The notes below the pieces were generated by a model. It searched no databases and was not told the origin of the DNA. It saw only the letters and a list, made by a program, of their open reading frames with translations. A DNA stretch of 64,000 nt, taken from Amycolatopsis sp. A133 (GTDB taxonomy: Bacteria; Actinomycetota; Actinomycetes; Mycobacteriales; Pseudonocardiaceae). The DNA lies in NCBI RefSeq assembly GCF_031082405.1, contig NZ_JAVHJU010000003.1:3219-67218 (forward strand), given 5' to 3'. How positions within the stretch are numbered: position 1 is the first letter of the stretch; each line of letters opens with the position of its first letter. The translations under genes and the position numbers were made by a program. Below are positions 17,970-26,686 of this stretch, one piece after another.

Positions 17970-18484
17970 CCGCCGCGACGCGAGGACGGAAGGGAACCCC
18001 GAAGACGCCTTCGTGGCTCCTGGTCCTCGCAGTTCTGCTGGCCACCACTGCCGGATGCGGAGACAACCACCCCATGAACCCCACCATCACGCTCACCGAA
18101 GCCCAAACCGCCGCCACCAACCAGATCCGCGAAGCCACCGCCGGCGCGTTCCCACCCGGCTTCACCCTGGAAGAGCTACCACCCCAGCCGCTGAACTGCT
18201 CCGACTCCGCCGGCAAACCCACCGGACAGCTCCTGCTCGGAGTCACCTTCTGGGTCAACGGGCTCCCCACCACCCAAAACAACACCTACTTCGACACCCT
18301 CAAAGCCTGGTGGGCTGGCCACGGCTGGACACTCAGCACCGACAGCCGGCCCGCCGACATGTTCATCAACGCCACCCGCGACGGCTACCTCATGAGCCTG
18401 CGCGCCAACATCAACCAACGCCTCGCCATCGGCAACAGCACCCCCTGCGTCTGGCGCAACGGCACCCCGAGCCCGTCCTCTTGA
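17966..18484 (+). CDS. Lipoprotein of unknown function
   Basis: 172 residues with GTG start overlapping the upstream stop. A basic N-terminus and hydrophobic core (WLLVLAVLLATTAG) lead to the lipobox TAGC, with Cys about residue 31. The mature part is small (about 140 residues), with a WWAGHGW segment and two further cysteines likely to pair. Small lipoproteins frequently follow WXG100/DUF1023 genes, and I infer they act together at the outer face of the membrane. Confidence 0.82.
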   Translation: MTAATRGRKGTPKTPSWLLVLAVLLATTAGCGDNHPMNPTITLTEAQTAATNQIREATAGAFPPGFTLEELPPQPLNCSDSAGKPTGQLLLGVTFWVNGLPTTQNNTYFDTLKAWWAGHGWTLSTDSRPADMFINATRDGYLMSLRANINQRLAIGNSTPCVWRNGTPSPSS

Positions 18485-18631
18485 CGGCCGCGGTTAGCTG
18501 GGCAACAACTACACACTTGCCCGCACAGGAGGACCGAGTCGATCTATACCCACTGACATTCACCATTGAGCTGCGGTTCGGCGAGTAGGCTGACGCTCGG
18601 AACCACGCGGGATGATCGCCAGAGGCTTGAC

Positions 18632-21600
18632 CTATCGAAGGTCGGCTAGTTCGGCGCGTACCTCACCGACGAGCTTCGGGTGCGCCCGCTCGTAAATGCG
18701 CACCGACATCGCGAGTTGTTCACGGGCGCCGTCGAGGTCGCCCTTGGCCCGCAGCACCCGGCCCAGGGTCAGCCGCAGCGCGCCCTCGCGCGCGACGAAC
18801 TCGCGGCTGATCGCCAGGTCGATCGCCTCCCAGACGTACCGCTCGGCGGCCGCATGATCACCCGCCCGCAGGCTGAGCTCGGCCAGCTTGTCCAGCGAGG
18901 CGACGACCTGGCCGTCGTCGCCGAGTTCGCGGTCCGCGTGCAGGCCGTCGAGCTGGTGGGCGATCGCGTCGGCCAGCCGTCCGGCTCGTTTCTCAGCCTG
19001 CGCGCAGCTGCTGAGCGCCTGCCCGCGCAGTGTGACGTCGGGGGCTTCTTCGACGGCTTTGGCCAGCCGCTCGATGGCTTTGTCGTGCTCGCCGAGCCGG
19101 CTCAGCGCGCGGCCGAGGTGCAGGTCGGCCGAGGTCACCAGCCGCTCGTCGGTGAGCCCGGCGGAGTGCTCCGCGGCCCACTCGGCGTCGGCGAGGCCGA
19201 AGCCCGGCAGCTCGAAGGTCAGCGCGATCTCACACCGCGCGAGCCGCAGCCAGCCCTGCCCGGCGACCTCGCCCGCGGCTTCGGCGGCGGCGACGCCGAG
19301 ATCCACCATCCGCGACCACTCATCCAGCAGCGGGCACACGACGCGGTAGGTGTGCCCGAGCCGCGCCAGCCGCCAGACGTCGTCGTAGCGCCCCGCCGCG
19401 TACGCGGCATCGAGGACCGCGAGGAGGTTCGGCCACTCGGCCACGAACCAGTCTTGCGCCTCGCCGAAGCCGGTCAGCGGCGGCATCGCGTCATCGGCGA
19501 GCACACTGGAATAGTCCAGCGTGTCAGTAACTCGGCCGAGCCGGCGCCGCGCCCAGTCGGCCACCGCCTGATAGTAGCGAAGTGTCACGCTCAAAGTCCG
19601 CTCATGGTCTTTGTCATCGAACTCCCGTCCCGTGAGTTCTCGCAGGTACACCCAGACGAGGTTATGCGGCACGAAGACGTCCCGCCCGGTCTCGGCCAGG
19701 AGGTTGTGCGCGGCCAGCGCGCGCAGCCGGCGGCGCGCCTCGGCCACCGGGATCTGCGCGACCGCGGCCATGAGGTGCGGCCCGACCATCACCCCCGGGA
19801 TCGCGCCCAGCTGCAGGAACGTCTCGGCGATTTCGCCGGGCAGGCCGCGGAAGGAGACGTCGAGCGCCGCGCGCACGCCGTCCTCGGCGCCCTCGACCTC
19901 CAGTCCCGCCAGCCGGGTGCGCTCGTTGCCCAGCTCGTCGACCAGCTCCTCTACGGTCCGATTTGGACTCGCCGAGAGCCGCGCGCCCGCGATCCGCAGC
20001 GCCAGCGGCAGGTAGCCGCACAGCCGCGCGAGGGCGTGGTTGAGGCTCGCCGGGCCGGCGAGCTCTTCGATGAGCCGCACGGCGTCGTCGGGCGCGAGCG
20101 TGCCGAGCACGCGCTGCTTGGCCGCGTTCGACACGGCGAGCCCGTCGAGGCGCGAACGGCTGGTCACCACCGTCATCGTCCGCGCGCTCGGCGGCAGCAG
20201 CGGACGCACCTGCTCGGCGGTCCGGGCGTCGTCGAGCAGCACCAGCATCCGCCGCCCGGCGATCAGCGACCGGTAGAGCGCGACGCGCTCGTGCAGCAGC
20301 TCCGGGATCTTCGCGGTGTCGACGCCGAGGCCGAGCAGGAACTGCGTGAGCAGCTCGGCCGGCTCCAGCGGCGGGTGGTGCGGGTCGAAACCGCGCAGCG
20401 ACGCGAACAGGACGCCGTCCGGGAACCGCGGCGCCACCCGGTGCGCCCACCACACGACCAGCGTGCTCTTGCCGACCCCGGCGGTACCGCTGACCACCGC
20501 GACCGTGCTTTCCCCCGCCTCGACCCTGGTCACCAGGCCGTCCAGCCAGGCCAGCTCCTCGCCACGCCCGGCCAGGCTGGGCACCGCCGCGGGCAGCTGC
20601 GAAATCGCCTTCGCGGGCTCAACGGACACGACCGCGGCGGCGAGCGCCGGGAGATCATCTTTGAGCACCCGCTCGTGCAGCCAGCGCAGCTCGGCGCCGG
20701 GTTCGACGCCAAGATTGCGTAGGGTCGCCCGGGAGACGGTCCGGTACAGCTCGAGCGCGTCCCCGCGCCGCCCGGCATGGTAGAGCGCCCGCATCAGCTG
20801 GCCGGCGGTCCGCTCGGCCAGCGGGTCGGCCCGGACGATCGGGCTGAGCTCGACGATCAGTTCCGCGTGCCGGCCGAGTTCAAGGTCGGCGTCGACGCGG
20901 GCGCCGTGCACGGCGAGGCGGAGGTCCTCCAGCTCGGGGGCCTGCAGCGAGTCGGGAACCCCGCCCAGCGCGGGGCCCTGCCAGAGCGCGAGCGCTTCGG
21001 TGAGCAGCGTGGCGGCGACCTCGGGGGTGGCCGCCGCCGCGCGGTCCAGCAGCGTGCGCGCCCTGTGGACGTCGATCCGGTCGGGCTCGATGTCCAAACG
21101 GTAGCCCGGCGGCGCAGTCACGATGCTCGGCCCGTCGAGGTCGCGCAGGATCCGTCGCAGGTGCGAGACGTTGCCGTGGACGATGGTCCGCGCGGTCGCC
21201 GGCGGGTCGTGACCCCACAACGCGTCGATGATCTCGCCGAGCCCCACAGTCTTGCCCGGCTTGAGTGCCAGTAATGCCAGTACCCCCCTGATGCCTGGCC
21301 CACCGATAGGGACGGCGACCTCTCCGTCGAACAACTGAACGGGCCCAAGCAGCTGGACGTAGACGCCTTGACGTGCGCTGAACGGACCGCTCGAACCACG
21401 CCCGTCTAACCCGAGCGGCTGACTCCTGGCTATTTGGCGTTGGTGGTCAAGCTGACGCCAAGCCAAAAGCACAACCTCGACCTGGTCAGCCCTCAGATCG
21501 CAAGCCTCGAGAAAAATTCGAAGCTGTTCTGAATCTCGCGGCAGCGATTCCCGACGGTCGTCGGTCAAATTGTATAGCTGGGATCTCGAAATTCCTGTCG

Positions 21601-21736
21601 CACGAGCCAGCGTCGTCACACTGATGTTCGCCGCCGCCAACACGCGTTGAAGTAGCCGCGCAAGTTCGCTTGGCGTCCTGGCGACTAGGTGTTCCGCAGA
21701 CAGTGTCAGCATCGTCTGATCGGCATTCGTTCCCAA
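18632..21736 (-). CDS. AfsR/SARP-type regulator: XRE HTH, BTAD, NB-ARC, TPR
   Basis: 1034 residues. An N-terminal XRE-like helix-turn-helix (about 20-65, VTTLARATGISRSQLYNLT) is an unusual addition. Next come an OmpR-like winged helix (about 125-215, VQLLGPVQLFDGEVAVPIGG) and the BTAD domain (to about 365). The NB-ARC has P-loop GTAGVGKST near 413-421, and TPR-like helices fill the C-terminus (LGRALSRLGEHDKAIERL). AfsR family proteins bind direct repeats near secondary-metabolite or stress promoters and use ATP to switch. The TTG at 21736 or the ATG at 21712 may be the start. A small membrane protein gene ends four bases upstream, so it heads the operon. Confidence 0.92.
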   Translation of the reverse strand: MGTNADQTMLTLSAEHLVARTPSELARLLQRVLAAANISVTTLARATGISRSQLYNLTDDRRESLPRDSEQLRIFLEACDLRADQVEVVLLAWRQLDHQRQIARSQPLGLDGRGSSGPFSARQGVYVQLLGPVQLFDGEVAVPIGGPGIRGVLALLALKPGKTVGLGEIIDALWGHDPPATARTIVHGNVSHLRRILRDLDGPSIVTAPPGYRLDIEPDRIDVHRARTLLDRAAAATPEVAATLLTEALALWQGPALGGVPDSLQAPELEDLRLAVHGARVDADLELGRHAELIVELSPIVRADPLAERTAGQLMRALYHAGRRGDALELYRTVSRATLRNLGVEPGAELRWLHERVLKDDLPALAAAVVSVEPAKAISQLPAAVPSLAGRGEELAWLDGLVTRVEAGESTVAVVSGTAGVGKSTLVVWWAHRVAPRFPDGVLFASLRGFDPHHPPLEPAELLTQFLLGLGVDTAKIPELLHERVALYRSLIAGRRMLVLLDDARTAEQVRPLLPPSARTMTVVTSRSRLDGLAVSNAAKQRVLGTLAPDDAVRLIEELAGPASLNHALARLCGYLPLALRIAGARLSASPNRTVEELVDELGNERTRLAGLEVEGAEDGVRAALDVSFRGLPGEIAETFLQLGAIPGVMVGPHLMAAVAQIPVAEARRRLRALAAHNLLAETGRDVFVPHNLVWVYLRELTGREFDDKDHERTLSVTLRYYQAVADWARRRLGRVTDTLDYSSVLADDAMPPLTGFGEAQDWFVAEWPNLLAVLDAAYAAGRYDDVWRLARLGHTYRVVCPLLDEWSRMVDLGVAAAEAAGEVAGQGWLRLARCEIALTFELPGFGLADAEWAAEHSAGLTDERLVTSADLHLGRALSRLGEHDKAIERLAKAVEEAPDVTLRGQALSSCAQAEKRAGRLADAIAHQLDGLHADRELGDDGQVVASLDKLAELSLRAGDHAAAERYVWEAIDLAISREFVAREGALRLTLGRVLRAKGDLDGAREQLAMSVRIYERAHPKLVGEVRAELADLR

Positions 21737-21740
21737 GCAG

Positions 21741-22004
21741 TCAGCTCATTGCCTTAAGGATCTTGGCAAATTTTCGCGCCATGCGAGGAGTAGCACACAT
21801 CCCGACTACGATTCCTGCACATCCAGCCGCACTAGCAAGTGCCACAGCCGGACTGAAACCTCTAGTAATCATCCAGCCGACGAATCCTTCCATTAGAGCG
21901 AGGGTGAGTACATGCGCCAGTGTTAGCTGGAACTTGGAGTCGTCCTCAATGGCGCCGTTTGAGCGTGAGGGTTCTTCGGGCGGTGATGATGGCGATGACG
22001 ACAT
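21741..22004 (-). CDS. Small two-helix membrane protein (paralogue of 51577 gene)
   Basis: 87 residues; the ATG at 22004 follows AGGAGG by seven bases, an excellent site. A short acidic/serine-rich N-terminus is followed by two hydrophobic segments (about 29-48 and 52-70) joined by GWMITRGFSPAVAL, and then a basic tail (RMARKFAKILKAM). The protein at 51577-51840 has the same layout and GW..GxxPxxAL..AG..IV pattern. Both sit beside regulators (AfsR-like here, sigma-like there), so a signalling or membrane-tethering role is tempting but unproven. Confidence 0.8.
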   Translation of the reverse strand: MSSSPSSPPEEPSRSNGAIEDDSKFQLTLAHVLTLALMEGFVGWMITRGFSPAVALASAAGCAGIVVGMCATPRMARKFAKILKAMS

Positions 22005-22495
22005 GCCGCGCCCTCCTGGATCTGGTCACCTGTCGGCGTGCCAGGTAACTCCGCGTGCCGCAGCCGGAAGCCGTGCTCCAGGTGCTCATACGCGGGGTTT
22101 GCCGACCCCATACGTATGACCCTCGGGAGCGCACACCGCGCGGGCCCGAGGGAGCACCATCATCCCATGCGTTAACCGACAGGTCGACGGCGCAAAACCG
22201 CCCCTGCTTGCCCTCCATGGTCGACACCCCTCGAAAACTCGATCTTGAACGCCCCAAACGAAGGTGCCTGAGCTGGCCCTTCACAGCCAGAGTCCGTACG
22301 GTCGACATGACCCACCCAGCGCACCAGCTGAGGCTGATCAGATCCGCGATGTCCAACTCGACCATTTACTCGACTCTTAGCGCGGCCCCGTAAGCTGAGG
22401 CGGTGCGATCCAATCGCACCCTGGACAGCAACTGCGTGCCGCAGCCGAAGCCCAGGTCAAGGACAAGTTCGTCGTTGCCGCGACGCTTGCCCCAA

Positions 22496-22524
22496 CGCCC
22501 CGAAGCTCGGCTTCGGGGCGTTTT
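22496..22524 (+). terminator. Rho-independent terminator
   Basis: A perfect 11-bp stem (CGCCCCGAAGC, loop TCG, GCTTCGGGGCG) is followed by TTTT. No intact plus-strand gene ends just before it, so it is left over from a lost gene or serves a short transcript. The surrounding 22005-22786 has no gene I can support. Confidence 0.8.
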
Positions 22525-22786
22525 CAATGATCCACATCGACATCCAACGTGATGTTCGTCACATCTCGCGTTCGTCGACATGCATGAACCTAGCGTGAGC
22601 TCGTCATAAAGATCGAAGCCGAAAAGGTGGTCACACAGGCACACGGCAGGCTTGCCGATCGCCGGCCGGACCCGGATCAGCTCGCCGAATCACCACGATC
22701 GCCCACCTGGCCCGCACCCCCGACCTCATCGCCGAGCATCGGATGGCGTGCAGTTGGAGGCCGCTGTCGCGGCTCGGCCGCACGGC

Positions 22787-23038
22787 TCATCCGGCGACCT
22801 CGGACAGCCCACGACGCACCGTCCGGCGGCCCGCCGCAGTGGAACCGCCTGAGCCGAACAGCAACCCATGCCCAGTGCGCGAACATCCGGGATATCGTAC
22901 GACGATCCCCCGCCAGCACCGGACCGCGTATTTCATGCCCCGCAAGCGTTTGTATTTCTTACGGATCCACCGCATCAAGTAGGTATTGATACGAGCAAAG
23001 AGCCGATACAGCGCGGAGCGGTAGTTCGCAGACGGCAT
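22787..23038 (-). pseudogene. Group II intron reverse transcriptase/maturase, C-terminal relic
   Basis: The minus strand reads YRSALYRLFARINTYLMRWI, then RKKYKRLRGMKYAVRCW, the conserved maturase (X) and C-terminal segment of bacterial group II intron RTs. After about 22890 the frame breaks, and the family's FAHW motif appears one frame over (MFAHWAWVAVRLRR). The polymerase fingers and palm are absent, and no intron RNA domain V is evident beside it. It is a degraded end of a retroelement. Confidence 0.75.
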
Positions 23039-23653
23039 CCCGGGGACGAAGCTCGTTGGTCGTCATCTGATCTTCCCTCGCCTGGACGGCGCCGAAGTAC
23101 GGAGAGATCGATGAGTACGCCGAGTGAGAGACCCGATGCCACACCGCCGAGGTGCGGCCGACCGCAGTCCGGCCTTCCCGCCGACGCGCAGCCCGATGAA
23201 CGTGCTGCGATCGTTCTGACGACATGGGCACCTCATTGCACCTTCTGCCCTGAGAGCGAGACCCGACGCGTAGGCAGTCCCCGTCACTCTCGGCGCCGAT
23301 CCAGGACCGGTGGAGCCGGATGGATCAACCAGCTTCCCAGTTAGTGCGTCCCTTGAATGAACGCGAAGGTCGGACGAGCCGGAACCACCAAATCTCGACG
23401 CGCTCAGGTGCCGGTTTCTGACACGCGGGTGGTAGTCGCCTTGAACGGGCCTGCGTGAGGCCTTGCACAACCTGTTGCGGTTGCCGCTCGAAGCGCAGGT
23501 GATCGTCTGTTGCCTCATGCTCGGACACCCAACCGCCGCCGAGATCGCCGTAGTGCTGCCACGTTGCCCCTCCCCTCCCGCCGGCACGGGTCACCTCCGT
23601 TGCGATGTTGGCTCCGCCTCGAACTGATGTGACCGGCCACCGGCACGACTTGG

Positions 23654-23881
23654 TCAGTCGACCGGCGGCAACAGGGGATCGTCGAGACTGCGTGGCTCAA
23701 CTGTGACGACCGCGGCCCGCCGGGCCAATTCCCGCAGGCTCGCGACCGTCAAGGGATGACCGCCGATGCATTCGCACAGTTCATCGTCGTTGGCCGCGAG
23801 GATCGGTGGCGGGTCCGGCACGTCCGACACCCGCCGATCCAGCTCGGCTTTGCGTAACACCTCGCCAACGTCCGACGACAC
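23654..23881 (-). CDS. Small unknown protein, doubtful
   Basis: 75 codons (SDVGEVLRKAELDRRVSDVP onward) with acceptable composition and a proline-rich middle, ending ten codons after a basic helix. No clear ribosome site. It may be a fragment; the region 23039-23653 around it holds only broken frames, including a sigma-region-4-like snippet near 23460-23560. Confidence 0.3.
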   Translation of the reverse strand: MSSDVGEVLRKAELDRRVSDVPDPPPILAANDDELCECIGGHPLTVASLRELARRAAVVTVEPRSLDDPLLPPVD

Positions 23882-24080
23882 TGTGGACTAATGGCGAGAT
23901 CATCGGCATCACGCACGACGATGGGAGGTAACGGCCCGAGGGCCCATCGTTGCGACATCCGGGTGGTTCACGGGCTCGACCGAGCGATTCGCCCTGCTCG
24001 ACCGGCGCCATATCGGCGTCGAGCTGGTTTGATCTCTGACCGTGCCTGAGGGGGCCGCGACATCGGGAGGCAGTGAGTCT

Positions 24081-25604
24081 ATGCGTCGTGGTGAGGGCGA
24101 CCGCCAGAAGCTCTTTAAGTACGTCACGACCGATGAAGCACCTGAATACCGCACGATCATGGACGTCTTCGTCGACGCGGCCGCGCAGTACAGATCCGCG
24201 CTGACACCGGACGACGTCGATTCCGACCTGCGTTCCTTTGAGCCTCCACTCATTCTGAGCCGCGAAGTACTCGAACGACGGCTAGCCCAGCTCCATGTCT
24301 GGGGCAACCTCGATCGCGACCGCGACGAGTCCTGGGCGACCGATCTGCGAACCTACGAGCTGCAGGCCTACGTGTACACCGTGAGCCGCGGCGGAGAGGC
24401 AGCTCACGAGGCTGTCGTCACGATGGAGGAGGGCCTCCGTCGCGCGGTCGGTCTCCAGAAAGTCGCGCTCCTGCGAGTCCAGGCTCTGCTTACCGACCTG
24501 ATCCCCCAGCTCGCCGCCGAGCAGACCAATGGCGCCGAGGTCTACACCCTCGTCGAAGAGCTGCACCGGACCTTCAAGGCGCTGACCGGCAACGCTGCCA
24601 CCTTTCTCCAGAAGGTGAACCGGGTCGTCGACTCGGGCAGCATCAAGCTGGACGACTTCCGCATCTTCAAGGCGGATACGATTCACTACCTCACCGAGTT
24701 CACCGACAACCTGCAGTCCGTGACCGATTCCGTCGTCCCACAACTGGCCCAGCTGGATGCCCTCGGCGAGACCCGGTTGATCGCGGCTCTCGCCGTCGCT
24801 GCGAAGGAGTCCGGTGAGCAGATGCTTATCTCGGACGAGGCGACCGAATCGTGGGCTGACCAGGCACGTCGGCATCTGAACGGCGTCCGGCGGTGGTTCG
24901 TCCCGGAACCGGGCGCCGAAGGCGGCGGCGAGCACCTCCACCGTGTCGTGCGACGCGCCGTCCTGGGGATCGGGCGAGCCGTCGAGCGCCTCCGCGAGGC
25001 GCAACTGGCCCGATCGAGCAGGACAGCTGATCTGCTCGCGCTTGCGAAGCAGTTACGCGCACTCGACAACGACGACGCCGGGCACGAAGTCTGGCACCGG
25101 CGTTTCGGGCTTAACAGCTCGCGGCACTTCTGCGACGAAGCCATCGACGAGTCGATTCCGTACTCGCGCGACTGGTGGTCCGCGCCGTCGGCGCTGTACT
25201 CCCTGAAGCTGAGAGCGATCACCACACCCGACGAGCTGGTCAGGCGGGCGTCGCGGACCGCGAACCACGCCGACACCAAGCGGCTACTAGCCGAAGCGGC
25301 GAGGAACCGGCACCTGGCCGCGGACGCCGCTGCCGATCGGCTGGTCGCGCTCGGCCGGGTCCGGCTCTCCCAGGTGGAGACGACCTTCGAGCCGACCGCG
25401 CTGATGATGCTGGTGGAGTTGCTCTCCCGGGCGCAACGCGCGAAACGCGACCCCGGAACCGCCCGACGCACAGCGCGCAGCGTCGACGGTCGGCTGCGAA
25501 TCAGCTTGACACCTCCACCCGGCGGCGCCGCGGCCCGCCTCACCTCCCACGGCGGTCACCTCACTCTCCTCGACTACGAAGTGGAGATCACCCGCACGTC
25601 ATGA
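24081..25604 (+). CDS. jetA: Wadjet type III protein JetA (TIGR02677/DUF2397)
   Basis: About 507 residues from ATG 24081, which follows GGGAGG; a GTG at 24042 gives 13 more. It reads LFKYVTTDEAPEYRTIMDVF at the N-terminus, the diagnostic opening of the TIGR02677 family. The rest is helical, with the long central helices (VEELHRTFKALTGNAATFL) expected of a kleisin-like subunit, and a C-terminal domain ending in a strand (LTLLDYEVEITRTS). In Wadjet, JetA bridges the JetC SMC heads and recruits JetB. The complex detects closed circular plasmid DNA by loop extrusion and has it cut by JetD. It is first in the operon and overlaps jetB by ATGA. Confidence 0.93.
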   Translation: MRRGEGDRQKLFKYVTTDEAPEYRTIMDVFVDAAAQYRSALTPDDVDSDLRSFEPPLILSREVLERRLAQLHVWGNLDRDRDESWATDLRTYELQAYVYTVSRGGEAAHEAVVTMEEGLRRAVGLQKVALLRVQALLTDLIPQLAAEQTNGAEVYTLVEELHRTFKALTGNAATFLQKVNRVVDSGSIKLDDFRIFKADTIHYLTEFTDNLQSVTDSVVPQLAQLDALGETRLIAALAVAAKESGEQMLISDEATESWADQARRHLNGVRRWFVPEPGAEGGGEHLHRVVRRAVLGIGRAVERLREAQLARSSRTADLLALAKQLRALDNDDAGHEVWHRRFGLNSSRHFCDEAIDESIPYSRDWWSAPSALYSLKLRAITTPDELVRRASRTANHADTKRLLAEAARNRHLAADAAADRLVALGRVRLSQVETTFEPTALMMLVELLSRAQRAKRDPGTARRTARSVDGRLRISLTPPPGGAAARLTSHGGHLTLLDYEVEITRTS

Positions 25605-26686
25605 CGATCTTGACCGAACAGGAGCGGACCGAGCAGGCGCGAGCGATCCGCGCTTTGCTCCGACAGCCGATGCTCAGCCGCGACCACCCGGCCTTCGGAC
25701 TCGTGGGCGAGCACCAGGCCGACCTCCGCCGCTGGTTCCGCACAACCACAGGCTGGGAACTCGTAGTGGAGACCAGACGGGGCCTGGCGCGGTTGCACAA
25801 AGCTCCGGGGGAAGCCGCGCTCACCCGGCCCCTGCGGTCCCACCGCACCGACCGCCCGCCGTTCGATCGGCGGAGGTACGAGCTCTTCTGTGTGACAGCC
25901 GCCGCGCTCGGCCACTTCGCGCGTCGCCAGGTCTCGTTGCAGGACTTGTCGAGCCGGATCATCTCCCTTACCGAGAACGACGAGGAACTGACGACTTACG
26001 TCCCGGGAGACGGGGACGAACGTGCCGCGTTGATCGACGTGCTCTCAAGGCTATGCGCGCTCGAAGTCATCGAACTCCTGGACGAACAGGGCAACTACGA
26101 GCGCCAGCAGGATTCGAACGCCCTGTACGCCATAGACGAGGCCCGGCTCGGGGCTCTCCTGCCTGACGAAGCACCGGGTGTCGGCCGACGGCAGGCGCTC
26201 ATGATCCGACTGCTGGACGACCCGGTGCTCTACCACGGCGACCTCGTTGAACTCGACCAGGACTGTCTCAAGGAGCACGGACGCTGGTTCCGCAAGCGTT
26301 GCGCGGAGGCCGGCTTGCTGCTGGAACGCCGAGCTGAAGGTTGGTGCATCACCGATCCTTCCGCGGAGACCACGGACCTGCGGTTCCCGCAACTGACCGC
26401 GCACGTCCACCAGGCGGCGCTGCTGATGATCAGCCGTCTTGCGGAAGCAGCCGGCCATGACTGGCTGTCCGCATCCCGGATCCGGAGCGAACTCGATTCG
26501 GTGCTCGCCGAACACCCCGGCTGGGCGAAGAAATACCGGCGAGAGGACCGCTCGGCCGACCTGACCGCCGAGGTGATCCAGGTGCTCCAGGCGTTCGACC
26601 TGGTCCGCGTCGACGAACTGGGCCTCGAGTTCCGGCCCGCCGCGGGCCGTTTCAGCAACGTCGCCATCCGTCGGGAGAACCCGTGA
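25601..26686 (+). CDS. jetB: Wadjet type III protein JetB (TIGR02678/DUF2398)
   Basis: 361 residues; the ATG overlaps the jetA stop (ATGA). It contains the family's opening RALLRQPMLSRDHPAFGLV and the conserved DRPPFDRRRYELFCVTAAAL. Winged-helix-like segments follow (LTAHVHQAALLMISRLAEAA). JetB is the KITE-like subunit that pairs on JetA and stabilises the SMC dimer. The end overlaps jetC by GTGA. No frameshift or missing block is visible, and length is normal for TIGR02678. Confidence 0.93.
   Translation: MTILTEQERTEQARAIRALLRQPMLSRDHPAFGLVGEHQADLRRWFRTTTGWELVVETRRGLARLHKAPGEAALTRPLRSHRTDRPPFDRRRYELFCVTAAALGHFARRQVSLQDLSSRIISLTENDEELTTYVPGDGDERAALIDVLSRLCALEVIELLDEQGNYERQQDSNALYAIDEARLGALLPDEAPGVGRRQALMIRLLDDPVLYHGDLVELDQDCLKEHGRWFRKRCAEAGLLLERRAEGWCITDPSAETTDLRFPQLTAHVHQAALLMISRLAEAAGHDWLSASRIRSELDSVLAEHPGWAKKYRREDRSADLTAEVIQVLQAFDLVRVDELGLEFRPAAGRFSNVAIRRENP

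Noticed and set aside
18680..20722. 680-codon plus-strand open frame opposite the AfsR-like gene
   Set aside because: It is the antisense of conserved NB-ARC/BTAD coding sequence, has skewed arginine/glutamine-rich composition and no domain.
22385..22440. tRNA-like hairpin GGTGCGATCCAATCGCACC
   Set aside because: No acceptor, D or anticodon arms can be built around it; a simple hairpin.
23460..23560. Sigma region 4-like snippet (LHNLLRLPLEAQVIVCCLML)
   Set aside because: Only about 35 codons, no start and no second region; too short to call.
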